From Anseongella ginsenosidimutans (lineage in GTDB: Bacteria; Bacteroidota; Bacteroidia; Sphingobacteriales; Sphingobacteriaceae), in assembly GCF_008033235.1 (NCBI RefSeq), contig NZ_CP042432.1, positions 1,550,001-1,614,000 on the forward strand: DNA of 64,000 nt, given 5' to 3'. Made by a program: the position numbers and the translations under genes. The notes under the pieces were generated by a model that saw nothing but the letters and a program-made list of their open reading frames with translations, was not told the DNA's origin and made no database searches. Below are positions 8,757 to 16,751 of this stretch, one piece after another. Each line of letters starts with the position of its first letter. Position 1 is the stretch's first letter.

Positions 8757-9350
8757 CTTGGTTGCTTCGCAACTGTTTAAAGTTTAAAGTTTTAGAGTTG
8801 CTTCGCAACTGTTTAAAGTTTAAAGTTTTAGAGTTGCTTCGCAACGAGGTTGCTGCGCAACGGTTTAAAGTTCCAAGTTTAAAGTTCCAAGTTTGAAGTT
8901 TTTAGTTTGAAGTTTTTAGAGTTGCTTTGCAACGAGGTTGCTGCGCAACGGTTTAAAGTTTAACGTTCCAAGTTTCAAGTTTTTAGTTTCAAGTTTTAGA
9001 GTTGCTTCGCAACGGTTTAAGGTTCCAGGTTGCTTCGCAACAGTTTAAAGTTGCTGCGCAATCGTTTATTCTCCAGCTTGAAACGGAGACTAACTAACCA
9101 GGAAATCATAAACCATTTAACCCGGAACCTGGAACGCAACGCCAACTAAAAACTAAGAACTAGAAACTATAAACTTTTCCCTTTGAACTTTAAACCTGGA
9201 ACGCAACACCAACTAAAAACTAAGAACTAAAAACTATAAACTGTTCCCTTAGAACGTTAAACTTGGAACCTTAAACCTTGAACTTTGAACCTGGAACTTT
9301 AAACTTTGAACTTTGAACTTTGAACTTTAAACTTTGAACTTTAAACTAAA
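8757..9350. repeat. Heptad-type repeat field with GTTGC...GCAAC hairpins
   Basis: About 590 bases carry no gene. The left part is built of units such as GTTTAAA and GTTCCAA, interrupted by eight exact copies of the small hairpin GTTGC-NNN-GCAAC (loop TTC, TGC or TTT) and one imperfect copy. From about 9080 rightwards the units appear in reverse-complement form (TTTAAAC, TTGGAAC, TTTGAAC). The field is thus roughly a large imperfect inverted repeat. The right half also holds a 47-base direct repeat (9128-9174 and 9195-9241, few mismatches, period 67). The field ends seven bases before the gmk start codon. Confidence 0.9.
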
Positions 9351-9356
9351 AAAAAG

Positions 9357-9929
9357 GTGCAAGGCAAACTGATCATATTTTCGGCGCCGTCCGGGGCGGG
9401 CAAAACGACGATTGTCTGGCACTTGCTGAAGAAGTTTCCGGAGCTGGCTTTTTCCATTTCCGCCACGACAAGGCCGCCGAGGGCCGGGGAAGTGAACGGG
9501 AAGGATTATTATTTTGTGAGCAAGGAGGATTTTCTTCACCGGGTGGCCCGGCATGAATTCGTTGAGTTCGAGGAAGTTTATTCGGGTTCTTTTTACGGAA
9601 CGCTCATGTCAGAGCTGGATCGCATATGGGAGGAAGGAAAACATGTGGTATTCGACATCGATGTCGAAGGCGGATTAAGGCTGAAACGTAAGTATCCGGA
9701 TCGAGCTTTGGCGATATTTGTACAGCCGCCCTCGCTGGAAAGGCTCAGGGAACGGCTTTCAGGAAGAGGCACGGATACTGCTGAAAAGCTGGAGGAGCGG
9801 ATTCAGAAGGCTTCCAGGGAACTTGCTTATGCGCCCCGTTTTGACACGGTACTGGTAAATGATCAACTAGACAGGGCCTGTCTCGAAGCTGAGCAGCTCG
9901 TTGGCAGTTTTCTTGCAAAAAAAACGTAA
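9357..9929 (+). CDS. gmk: Guanylate kinase
   Basis: Guanylate kinase phosphorylates GMP to GDP. The protein is 190 residues. The P-loop is in FSAPSGAGKTTIV at the N-terminus, followed by SATTRPPRAGEVNGKDYYFV (GMP binding) and VVFDIDVEGGLRLK. The start is GTG at 9357: an in-frame TAA at 9342 excludes a longer form, and QGKLIIFSAPSGAGK fits the family start. The upstream region is entirely made of the repeat field. The TAA stop is followed directly by the nadD ATG. Confidence 0.96.
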   Translation: MQGKLIIFSAPSGAGKTTIVWHLLKKFPELAFSISATTRPPRAGEVNGKDYYFVSKEDFLHRVARHEFVEFEEVYSGSFYGTLMSELDRIWEEGKHVVFDIDVEGGLRLKRKYPDRALAIFVQPPSLERLRERLSGRGTDTAEKLEERIQKASRELAYAPRFDTVLVNDQLDRACLEAEQLVGSFLAKKT

Positions 9930-10505
9930 ATGAAGGTCGGGCTTTTCTTCGGATCTTTTAACCCTATTCACGTAGGGCATATGGTAATAACTGGCTATAT
10001 GGCTGGCTTTACCGGGGTGGACCAGGTATGGCTTGTTGTTTCGCCTCACAATCCCCTTAAAAACAAGGCGGACCTGATCAAGGCCTACGACCGTCTTGAA
10101 ATGGCCCGCCTGGCAACGGAAGATGCGGTGGAGATCCAGGTCAGCGATATTGAATTCGGGCTTCCGCGGCCTTCTTATACCATCGATACCCTCACCTATC
10201 TCCGGGAACGTTATCCGCAGCATGAATTTTCCCTGATCATGGGTTCTGATAATTTATATTCCCTCAGGAAATGGAAGAACTACGAACTCCTTCTCCGGGA
10301 TTACCGTTTACTTGTTTATCCCCGTCCCGGGTACCGGGAATCAGGCCTGGAAGATCATCCCTCGGTCCGGCTCACCAATGCCCCGCTTATGGAGATTTCT
10401 TCTACTCTTATCCGGAAATCCATTGCGGACGGCAAGAATATGCAATTCTTTGTACCTGAAAAGGTCTGGGATTTCATAGAGAAAAAAGGCCTGTACCGGC
10501 ATTAA
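9930..10505 (+). CDS. nadD: Nicotinate-nucleotide adenylyltransferase
   Basis: NadD joins nicotinate mononucleotide with ATP to make deamido-NAD in NAD synthesis. The protein is 191 residues. The nucleotidyl-transferase motif GSFNPIHVGHM (HxGH) is at the N-terminus and the second motif ISSTLIRKSI is near the C-terminus. PRPSYTIDTL and MGSDNLYSLRKWKNY are also typical. The gene is contiguous with gmk, so they are probably translated from the same message. Confidence 0.96.
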   Translation: MKVGLFFGSFNPIHVGHMVITGYMAGFTGVDQVWLVVSPHNPLKNKADLIKAYDRLEMARLATEDAVEIQVSDIEFGLPRPSYTIDTLTYLRERYPQHEFSLIMGSDNLYSLRKWKNYELLLRDYRLLVYPRPGYRESGLEDHPSVRLTNAPLMEISSTLIRKSIADGKNMQFFVPEKVWDFIEKKGLYRH

Positions 10506-10520
10506 CCTTTAACACAGCTA

Positions 10521-10949
10521 ATGAAATTACTCGCGCCATTGATCCTTGTGCTGCTGGGAGCTTTTCAGCGCTGCAACGATGATGCGCTACATTTGCCGGA
10601 CGGTCAGCTGATTCTTAAGGTAGATGAGACCTATAAAGCCGGCGAAATGGAGCTGCAGCTTAGCGGGATCAATGACAGCCGCTGTCCTGAAGGCGTCAAT
10701 TGTGTCTGGGCAGGAGCTGCGGTTACCACTTTGGCCCTGAAGGCGCCCTCTTTTCAGGATACTCTGAAGCTTTGCCTGGGCGATTGCCGGCAACTGGGAC
10801 TTCCCTTCCGGGAAAGACATAGCGATACACTTTCTGTGAATGGCCGGCGGTACGAGCTTAGCCTGCTGGAAGTGCTGCCTTATCCGGGCGCCGGGAAGGA
10901 AGGGGAGGATAAAACCGCCCGGTATAGCCTCAGGAAGCTTCCTGAGTAA
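10521..10949 (+). CDS. Small exported protein of unknown function with Cys/Trp core
   Basis: This 142-residue protein begins with a hydrophobic segment (MKLLAPLILVLLGAF), so it is probably exported. The Cys after it (QRCNDD) does not make a normal lipobox. The core segment DSRCPEGVNCVWAGAA, then LCLGDCRQLG, resembles a recurrent motif of small exported proteins in Bacteroidota and Proteobacteria (SRCP-x3-x-C-x-WAG); the four cysteines suggest disulfides. The gene starts 15 bases after nadD and could be the last gene of that operon. I do not know its function. Confidence 0.65.
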   Translation: MKLLAPLILVLLGAFQRCNDDALHLPDGQLILKVDETYKAGEMELQLSGINDSRCPEGVNCVWAGAAVTTLALKAPSFQDTLKLCLGDCRQLGLPFRERHSDTLSVNGRRYELSLLEVLPYPGAGKEGEDKTARYSLRKLPE

Positions 10950-10955
10950 ATGCCA

Positions 10956-11950
10956 TCACCTGGAAACCCGCAATTGCTGACCCGTAGAAATAGCATTGGA
11001 GGGAAGGCTGTTCCACTCCTTTAATTCATCCAGCGTAATATTAAAACGCTTTGAGATGGCATACAGCGTATCGCCCTGTTTTACCGTATAGTAATAATGA
11101 GAAATGCTTTGGGATTCCGTGGTTTCTTCGCCGGCCGGCCCCCTGCTGAGGAACGCTCCATTCCTTCCGGTTCTTTCGCCGGAGCAGATGCTTCCGATGA
11201 AGCGCTTGCGGTTTCAGCGGCCGTAGCAGACGCGTTTTCTGGCATTCCCGCCGGCGGGGCAGCGGCCCCTGATGCATTTTCTTTAACGGGAGCATCTTTC
11301 CCCGAAGCCGGCGCTGTGGCCAGGACTTTTTCCTTTTTCCGGTCGCGGGGGCGGTCAAAATAATAGAGCTCGTATCGTTCTACAAGGCTGATCAGCAGTT
11401 GTGGATATTTTGGATTGGTAGCGTAGCCTGCTTTTTTCAGGCCGTGGGCCCAGGCTTTATAATCGGTTGGCTTCAGATCGAACAGGAAGGCATAGCGCTG
11501 GCGTTTCAGGAACTCACTGTGATCGCGGTAGGAATCCCTGGCAGAAGGGTATACCCTGAAGCATTCGTTACGACGGTCGTCGTCCTTATAAGTTTTGCCG
11601 CCTTTCCAGTCAGAAGTACATTTAATGCCGAAATGGTTATTTGCCTGCCTGGCAAGCCTGCTGTTGCCGTTCCCCGATTCCAGTATTCCCTGGGCAAGTG
11701 TAATGCTGGCCGGGATCCCCGAACGTTCCATCTCCGCTACTGCCAGGCTGCTGTAAATGCGGATATATTCCTCTGTATCCAGTGAACGGGAAGGAGCTGC
11801 AGAAGGCCGGTTACCCGGGTGGTCGGCTCGCTCAGGGGCTTTGGCGGCAGGCCGCTTTCCCCTGTGTTTGCCGGAAGACGCATGCTTTTTCGAAGCGCAG
11901 GCGCCTAAAAACAGGGAGAGTAACACAACAAGTAATAAGTTCCACCTCAT
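10956..11950 (-). CDS. Glucosaminidase-domain lipoprotein with C-terminal LysM, frame broken once
   Basis: This is a probable peptidoglycan hydrolase (beta-N-acetylglucosaminidase of the FlgJ/LYZ2 type). The lipobox LFLGAC (Cys17) predicts an outer-membrane lipoprotein. The catalytic domain covers about 60-200 (SGIPASITLAQGILESG, NNHFGIKC, DHSEFLKRQRYAFLFDL). An Ala/Pro/Glu-rich linker follows. The uninterrupted frame stops at 11081 with an unrelated tail. In another frame a normal LysM domain follows (YYYTVKQGDTLYAISKRFN to GQQLRVSR) and stops at 10956. One extra C in the CCCCC run at 11139-11143 joins them (SSAGGPAGEETTES) into 331 residues. Sequencing error is more likely than decay. Confidence 0.85.
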
Positions 11951-12015
11951 TAATAATGGTTTTCAACGAAATTACTGAACAGGAATGCGCAAAAAAAACC
12001 GCATTTATTAACAAA

Positions 12016-12654
12016 TTAACGTTTTCTGGCGATCATAAGGCCGTCGCGGATGGGCAGCAGCAAGTTCTCTACCCGGGAGTCGGCTTGTACTTTTTCATTG
12101 AATTGCTGCATGTTCCGGGTTTCCTTGTCGGTGTTCCCGGCAACCACCGTGCCGTGCCGAAGCACATTGTCGGCAATAATAAGGCCGCCGGGGCGAACCT
12201 TTTCAATTACCAAATCATAATAAGCGCCGTAACTTTTCTTATCAGCGTCAATGAATACAAGGTCAAAGCTTTCCTGCAGGCCCGGGATGATCTCCAGCGC
12301 ATTGCCAAGAAGGTAATCAATGCGGGTCCCATATCCTGACCGCCCGAAGTATCCCCTGACCATATCTTCGAGTTCCTCGTTAATATCAATGGTGATCAGC
12401 TTTCCGTCCGGCTTAAGCCCTTCGCACAGGCAAATCGCCGAATAACCGGTATAAGTGCCTATTTCCAATATCCGGGAAGGCTGCAGCAGTCGGCTGAACA
12501 AAGCCAGCGCTCTTCCCTGGAGGTGGCCCGAAAGCATCCGCGGCATGGGAACTTTCAGGTTTGTCTCGCGGTTCAGTTCCGCAAGAAGCTCACTTTCGGG
12601 GCTGCTGTGCTTTTCCGCGTATTCCGTTAACTTTTTATCGGTTAAATGTTCCAT
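12016..12654 (-). CDS. Class I SAM-dependent O-methyltransferase
   Basis: This 212-residue cytoplasmic enzyme belongs to the catechol/caffeoyl-CoA O-methyltransferase-like family (methyltransferase family 3). The SAM-binding motif ILEIGTYTGYSAICLCEGL is at about 62-80. The metal-binding block is in DLVFIDADKKSYGAYYD, and GGLIIADNVLRHGTVV follows. The substrate cannot be read from the sequence. The gene starts one base beyond the stop of the M16 peptidase gene, so the two are surely in one operon, with the peptidase upstream. Confidence 0.93.
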   Translation of the reverse strand: MEHLTDKKLTEYAEKHSSPESELLAELNRETNLKVPMPRMLSGHLQGRALALFSRLLQPSRILEIGTYTGYSAICLCEGLKPDGKLITIDINEELEDMVRGYFGRSGYGTRIDYLLGNALEIIPGLQESFDLVFIDADKKSYGAYYDLVIEKVRPGGLIIADNVLRHGTVVAGNTDKETRNMQQFNEKVQADSRVENLLLPIRDGLMIARKR

Positions 12655-12655
12655 A

Positions 12656-13885
12656 TTACTGAGGTATGAATCCTAATAAGCTCAGGTTGCGCGGCTCAAG
12701 CGCCTCATTCGCAACGTCCATGATATCAGCGGCGCTGACCCGGTCAATCTTTTCAAAGATCTCCTGCAGGCTGTCTATCCGGCCGTAGTCCAGCACACTT
12801 TTGCTCATGTAAATGATTACGGAAAGGCGCGCCTCTTCCGCAAGTGCGATCTGTCCTTTAAAACGCTCGCGCGCCTGGTATAATTGCGTGGTGCCCAAAG
12901 GCTGTTCGCGCAGCTTTTTTAGTTCCCGGTGAATCAGCTTCAGGCATTTATCCGCTTTTTCCTTATCCGTTCCAAAATAGATAGAGAACAGCCCCGTATC
13001 GCTCATTGGCGAATAGCCCGATTCTATGGTGTAGCAAATGCCGTGTTTCTCTCGCACGGTTAGATTAAGGCGCGCGCTCATGCTGGGTCCGCCGAGCAGG
13101 TTGTTCATCAGCAGCATAGCCGTTTTCTTCTCATGATCAAGCGGATAGCTTCTTCCGCCGAGCATAAAATGGGCCTGAAAAATCGGCTTTTTCTCTGTTT
13201 TTTCTTGAGGATGATAGCCGTTCACCGGCAGGCGCTTTCGTTTTGCGGCATTTTCAGGGATCAGGCCGAAATGTTTCTCGCAAAGCTGCCTGATCTTCGC
13301 ATGAGGCGCTCCGGAAGAAATGCCTATGACCATCTCATGGGTGGAATAATTATCCTGGCGGAAGCGGAAAATATCTTCCCTTGTGAATTCGGGAATACTT
13401 TCCGGCGTTCCCAGGATATTGTTTCCAAGGGGATGATGCCGGAAAATGATCTCTTCGAAGTCGTCATTGATCTGCTCCTCCGGAGTGTCCCGGTAGGAGT
13501 CCAGTTCATCCAGGATCACACCCTTTTCTTTCGCAAGCTCACCTTCCGGGAAAGTGGAGCGAAAAAGCACATCGCTCAGCAGGTCCAGCGCGCGGTCAAG
13601 GTGAGCGCCCAGGAAAGAAGCATGAATACAGGTTTGTTCCTTCGTCGTATAAGCATTTAAATCTCCGCCCACCGCTTCCAGGCGATTCAGTACCTGGAAG
13701 GTGTTCCGCTTCAGCGTCCCCTTAAACAGCAGGTGTTCGATAAAATGGGCCAACCCCGTTTTGTCATCCGGTTCATCTCTGGAACCCGAATTGATCACCA
13801 CACAGGCATGCACAATATCCGTATTGCCGGCCGGGTTATGCAAAACACGAATACCGTTCTTTAATGTAAAAAGGGAATAACTCAT
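12656..13885 (-). CDS. M16 family zinc metallopeptidase (processing-peptidase-like)
   Basis: This protein of about 409 residues has the inverted zinc motif HFIEH at residues 47-51 and the downstream Glu in EKGVILDELDSYRDTPEEQ, as in pitrilysin/mitochondrial processing peptidase relatives. It has one catalytic half (residues ~1-220) and one M16_C half (QARERFKGQIALAEE...). The start at 13885 (MSYSLFTLKNGIRVLHNP) is chosen because it matches family N-termini; the open frame could extend to 13927. No signal peptide is seen, so it is probably cytoplasmic. It is co-transcribed with the O-methyltransferase. Confidence 0.92.
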   Translation of the reverse strand: MSYSLFTLKNGIRVLHNPAGNTDIVHACVVINSGSRDEPDDKTGLAHFIEHLLFKGTLKRNTFQVLNRLEAVGGDLNAYTTKEQTCIHASFLGAHLDRALDLLSDVLFRSTFPEGELAKEKGVILDELDSYRDTPEEQINDDFEEIIFRHHPLGNNILGTPESIPEFTREDIFRFRQDNYSTHEMVIGISSGAPHAKIRQLCEKHFGLIPENAAKRKRLPVNGYHPQEKTEKKPIFQAHFMLGGRSYPLDHEKKTAMLLMNNLLGGPSMSARLNLTVREKHGICYTIESGYSPMSDTGLFSIYFGTDKEKADKCLKLIHRELKKLREQPLGTTQLYQARERFKGQIALAEEARLSVIIYMSKSVLDYGRIDSLQEIFEKIDRVSAADIMDVANEALEPRNLSLLGFIPQ

Positions 13886-13950
13886 TTGAACCCGCAAAGA
13901 TACAAAATCCAGCAGCATCAAGCACACTCCCCCTTGCCCTGCACACCCCC

Positions 13951-13998
13951 AAATCTAAAAACTATAAACTCATTAAACCTGAAACCTTAAACCTGAAG
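13951..13998. repeat. Short patch of the same heptad-like repeat family
   Basis: The AAAAACTATAAACT unit is identical to part of the 8757-9350 field, and neighbouring units (TTAAACCTGAAACC, TTAAACCTGAAG) are of the same style. The patch lies between the M16 and GH29 genes and touches the GH29 stop codon. Confidence 0.6.
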
Positions 13999-15450
13999 CT
14001 AAAAACCCGTCCCCAAATACAAACCCAAACCGGATAAAACCGGCCCCGGTTTCGAGTCTGTAATATTGATCCGTACCCGTGAAGTCTTTACATTGGGGAA
14101 ACGCAGCAGCCTTTTATATCCGATAGTCGTCTGCCGGTCCAGTTCCCTGAATTCCTGTTGCTGCTCATCCCAAATTTCAATGCTAAAAGACTTTACCCGC
14201 TGGCCGGCAGCAATATATTCCTGCAATTCCAGCCGGTTGAACTCCTTTACGCCGCCCAGGTCAAGTGTGAAAGACGCGGAGGTAGCAGCTTTTCCCGGGG
14301 TCCAGAACGTATGGAAGTCCCCGTCGGTCAATTTCTTCAAAGAGGCTGTTTTGCCGGATTCACTGGTGATTTTCGCGTTTTCGGCCAGGTTTTCGTCAAA
14401 TGTATCATCCAGGTTCCTGCGTAATTCCATCAGGCGGGCCGAATCGTTCGGATGGATCAGGCCCTCGCGGTTAACGGGGACATTCAGCAGAAGATTGGCA
14501 TTCCTTCCTACCGAGCTGTAATAAATATCCAGCAGATGCTCCAGCGACTTTACTTTATCATTGGTAGAAGGACTGAAAAACCAGCCCGGCCGGATGGAAA
14601 CATCTGCTTCCCCCGGTACCCATTGCCGGCCTTCCGCCTGCCCCTGGTTCAGGACTTCCCGAGCAGGGGCCTTGGTCCCCGGTTCAAACCCCTCGGTATT
14701 AATGGTACTCCAGTTGGTTTCTCCCGCAATTCCATTCTCATTGCCGATCCATCGGCAGCCCGGGCCCACGTCGCTGAAAATTAGCGCGTCCGGCTGGTAT
14801 TTATGAACAGTTCCGTTGAACAGGTCCCAATCGTAAACCTGCCTTTTCCCGTTGGGCCCTTCGCCATTGGCGCCGTCAAACCAAACCTCGAAAATGTCGC
14901 CGTAACCGGTCAGCACCTCGGTGAGCATGTTCACGAATACCTGGTTATATTCCGGGGTGCCGTAAGCCGGATGGTTCCTGTCCCAGGGCGAAAGGTAGAC
15001 CCCCATTTTCAGGCCGTATTTTTTGCACGCGGCTGACAGTTCCCGGAGTACGTCGCCTTTTCCATCCTTCCAGCCACTCTCCTTTACTGTATGCGTGCTG
15101 TATTTGCTGGGCCACAGGCAAAAACCGTCATGATGCTTGGCCGTGATAATGATCCCTTTCATGCCGGCCTGCTTCGCCACGCGCGCCCATTGTTCCGCAT
15201 CCAACGCAGTGGGGTTGAATACTTCCGGGTCTTCGTCTCCGTGGCCCCATTCCATATCGGTAAACGTATTCGGCCCGAAATGGATGAACATATAATATTC
15301 CATTTGCTGCCATTCCACCTGTTGCGGGGAGGGAAGCACCAGCCCTTCTGTGCTGATTTCCTGATTGTTAACGGCAGTTTCCTGCCTGGTCGTTTTGCAG
15401 GAGGCCAGCACGGTCATTACGCAGCAAAACATTAAAAATTTTCGACTCAT
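13999..15450 (-). CDS. GH29 alpha-L-fucosidase lipoprotein with F5/8C-like domain
   Basis: This 483-residue enzyme probably releases alpha-linked L-fucose from glycans. The signal peptide ends in the lipobox LASC (Cys17-18 region), so it is likely a lipoprotein. The GH29 catalytic domain covers about 40-330: MEYYMFIHFGPNTFTDMEWG, IITAKHHDGFCLWPSKYS, and FEVWFDGANGEG, whose Asp is the expected nucleophile. The last ~140 residues (LTDGDFHTFWTPGKAA, SFTLDLGGVKEFNRLEL) form a discoidin/CBM32-like binding domain. The gene diverges from a LacI regulator, and the SusC/SusD block follows on the other strand, so it is the hydrolase of this glycan locus. TATATTTG on the minus strand at 15468-15475 is a possible -7 box. 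Confidence 0.9.
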   Translation of the reverse strand: MSRKFLMFCCVMTVLASCKTTRQETAVNNQEISTEGLVLPSPQQVEWQQMEYYMFIHFGPNTFTDMEWGHGDEDPEVFNPTALDAEQWARVAKQAGMKGIIITAKHHDGFCLWPSKYSTHTVKESGWKDGKGDVLRELSAACKKYGLKMGVYLSPWDRNHPAYGTPEYNQVFVNMLTEVLTGYGDIFEVWFDGANGEGPNGKRQVYDWDLFNGTVHKYQPDALIFSDVGPGCRWIGNENGIAGETNWSTINTEGFEPGTKAPAREVLNQGQAEGRQWVPGEADVSIRPGWFFSPSTNDKVKSLEHLLDIYYSSVGRNANLLLNVPVNREGLIHPNDSARLMELRRNLDDTFDENLAENAKITSESGKTASLKKLTDGDFHTFWTPGKAATSASFTLDLGGVKEFNRLELQEYIAAGQRVKSFSIEIWDEQQQEFRELDRQTTIGYKRLLRFPNVKTSRVRINITDSKPGPVLSGLGLYLGTGF

Positions 15451-15531
15451 TATGTTAGACTTATTTTCAAATATACAAACATGAAAATAATCTGCTACCT
15501 TTAAAATCTAAACCAATGTGATTTCGATTCT

Positions 15532-16566
15532 ATGCCTGAACAAAAGATATCTATAAGAGATATGGCCGACCGCCTGGGCGTTTCCCCTACGACCGTATCT
15601 TTCGTACTGAACGGGAAGCAGAAAGAAAAAAGGATCAGCGAAAAAGTAGCCAAGCGGATCATTGCCATGGCCAAAAAGCTGAAGTATGAACCTAATCATA
15701 TGGCAAGGGGGCTACGGACCGGGAAAACAAAGACCATCGGCCTGATAGTAGAAGATATTTCCAATCATTTTTTTGCCCATATTGCCAAGGTGGTAGAACA
15801 CCGCGCGCTTCTTCATGGTTACCGGGTACTCTACTGCAGTACCGAAGATAATATCAAAAAAGCCCGGGAGCTGCTCCAAATGCTCAAATACCGCCAGGTT
15901 GACGGCTTTATCATAACTCCAACGGCTTCCCTTGAAAACGAGATCAGCATGCTGCTGGAAGAGAAGCGCCCGGTAGTCCTCATAGACCGTTACCTGCCCG
16001 GACTGCCCGTCAGTTATGTCATAGCCGATAATTTCACCGGCTCCTACCAGGCCGTTACCCATCTCATTAAGCAGGGATACCGGAAAATAGGTTTTATCAC
16101 CACTACATCCGGCCAGATGCAGATGAAAAGCCGCTTTGACGGCTATCAGCAATCCCTGCATGACCGCGGCATTCCCTATAACGAGGACCTTGTGCTGAGA
16201 ATTCCTTTTGGAGGAGCCCGCTCAAATGCGCCCCGGACGATCATGGAAATGCTGGAAAAGCAGGCTCCGGAAGCGCTGTTCTTTGCCACCAATTACCTGG
16301 GCATCTGCGGAATAGAAGGCATTAAAAAATTAGGCATGCGCATGCCCGGCAATGTAGCCATAGCCAGTTTTGACGAACATGACCTTTTTCGCCTTCATGA
16401 TCCCGGTATTACCTGCATTGCCCAGCCCATAGAAAGGATTGCGCGCAAGGTGGTGGACATCCTGGTCAGCGAAATGGAATCCGAAAGTGATCGTACTACG
16501 ACCCAGATCATGTTGCCGCCAAAACTGGTGATCCGGGGGTCTTCGGCCGGCCGGAATAATTCCTAA
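15532..16566 (+). CDS. LacI family transcriptional regulator
   Basis: This 344-residue regulator has an N-terminal LacI helix-turn-helix (ISIRDMADRLGVSPTTVSFV), the hinge helix region HMARGLRTGKTKTIGLI, and a periplasmic-binding-protein-like sensor domain to the C-terminus (VEDISNHFFAHIAKVVE, then VAIASFDEHDLF). It lies between the GH29 gene (divergent) and the first SusC gene (same strand) and probably controls this locus in response to a sugar. The ligand is unknown. Confidence 0.93.
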   Translation: MPEQKISIRDMADRLGVSPTTVSFVLNGKQKEKRISEKVAKRIIAMAKKLKYEPNHMARGLRTGKTKTIGLIVEDISNHFFAHIAKVVEHRALLHGYRVLYCSTEDNIKKARELLQMLKYRQVDGFIITPTASLENEISMLLEEKRPVVLIDRYLPGLPVSYVIADNFTGSYQAVTHLIKQGYRKIGFITTTSGQMQMKSRFDGYQQSLHDRGIPYNEDLVLRIPFGGARSNAPRTIMEMLEKQAPEALFFATNYLGICGIEGIKKLGMRMPGNVAIASFDEHDLFRLHDPGITCIAQPIERIARKVVDILVSEMESESDRTTTQIMLPPKLVIRGSSAGRNNS

Positions 16567-16645
16567 AATCCTTCCTTCTATTTTTACGTCTCCAGGAGAT
16601 ATAAGAACAAACTGTGCCTATCTTATTAAATTTTTTTAAAAAGAT

Positions 16646-16677
16646 TTTGAGGTACGAAAAAATGTTTGTTAAATTTG
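16646..16677 (+). promoter_or_regulatory. Bacteroidota-type promoter upstream of susC1
   Basis: TTTG (16646-16649), a 20-base spacer and TAAATTTG (16670-16677) match the Bacteroidota sigma-ABfr consensus TTTG-N19/20-TAnnTTTG exactly. The expected start of transcription is a few bases downstream, leaving a leader of roughly 65-70 bases before the SusC ATG. Confidence 0.7.
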
Positions 16678-16751
16678 TGTTAGTTTAATGTTAAGTAAGA
16701 GCGAACTTTTCAAATCAAACCAAACACCTGTTTTTATTAAAACCTGATTTC

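Noticed and set aside
8757-9350. Possible CRISPR array in the repeat field
   Set aside because: The repeated hairpins are only 13 bases, spacing is irregular and the spacers are themselves repeats of the same units; no cas genes are nearby.
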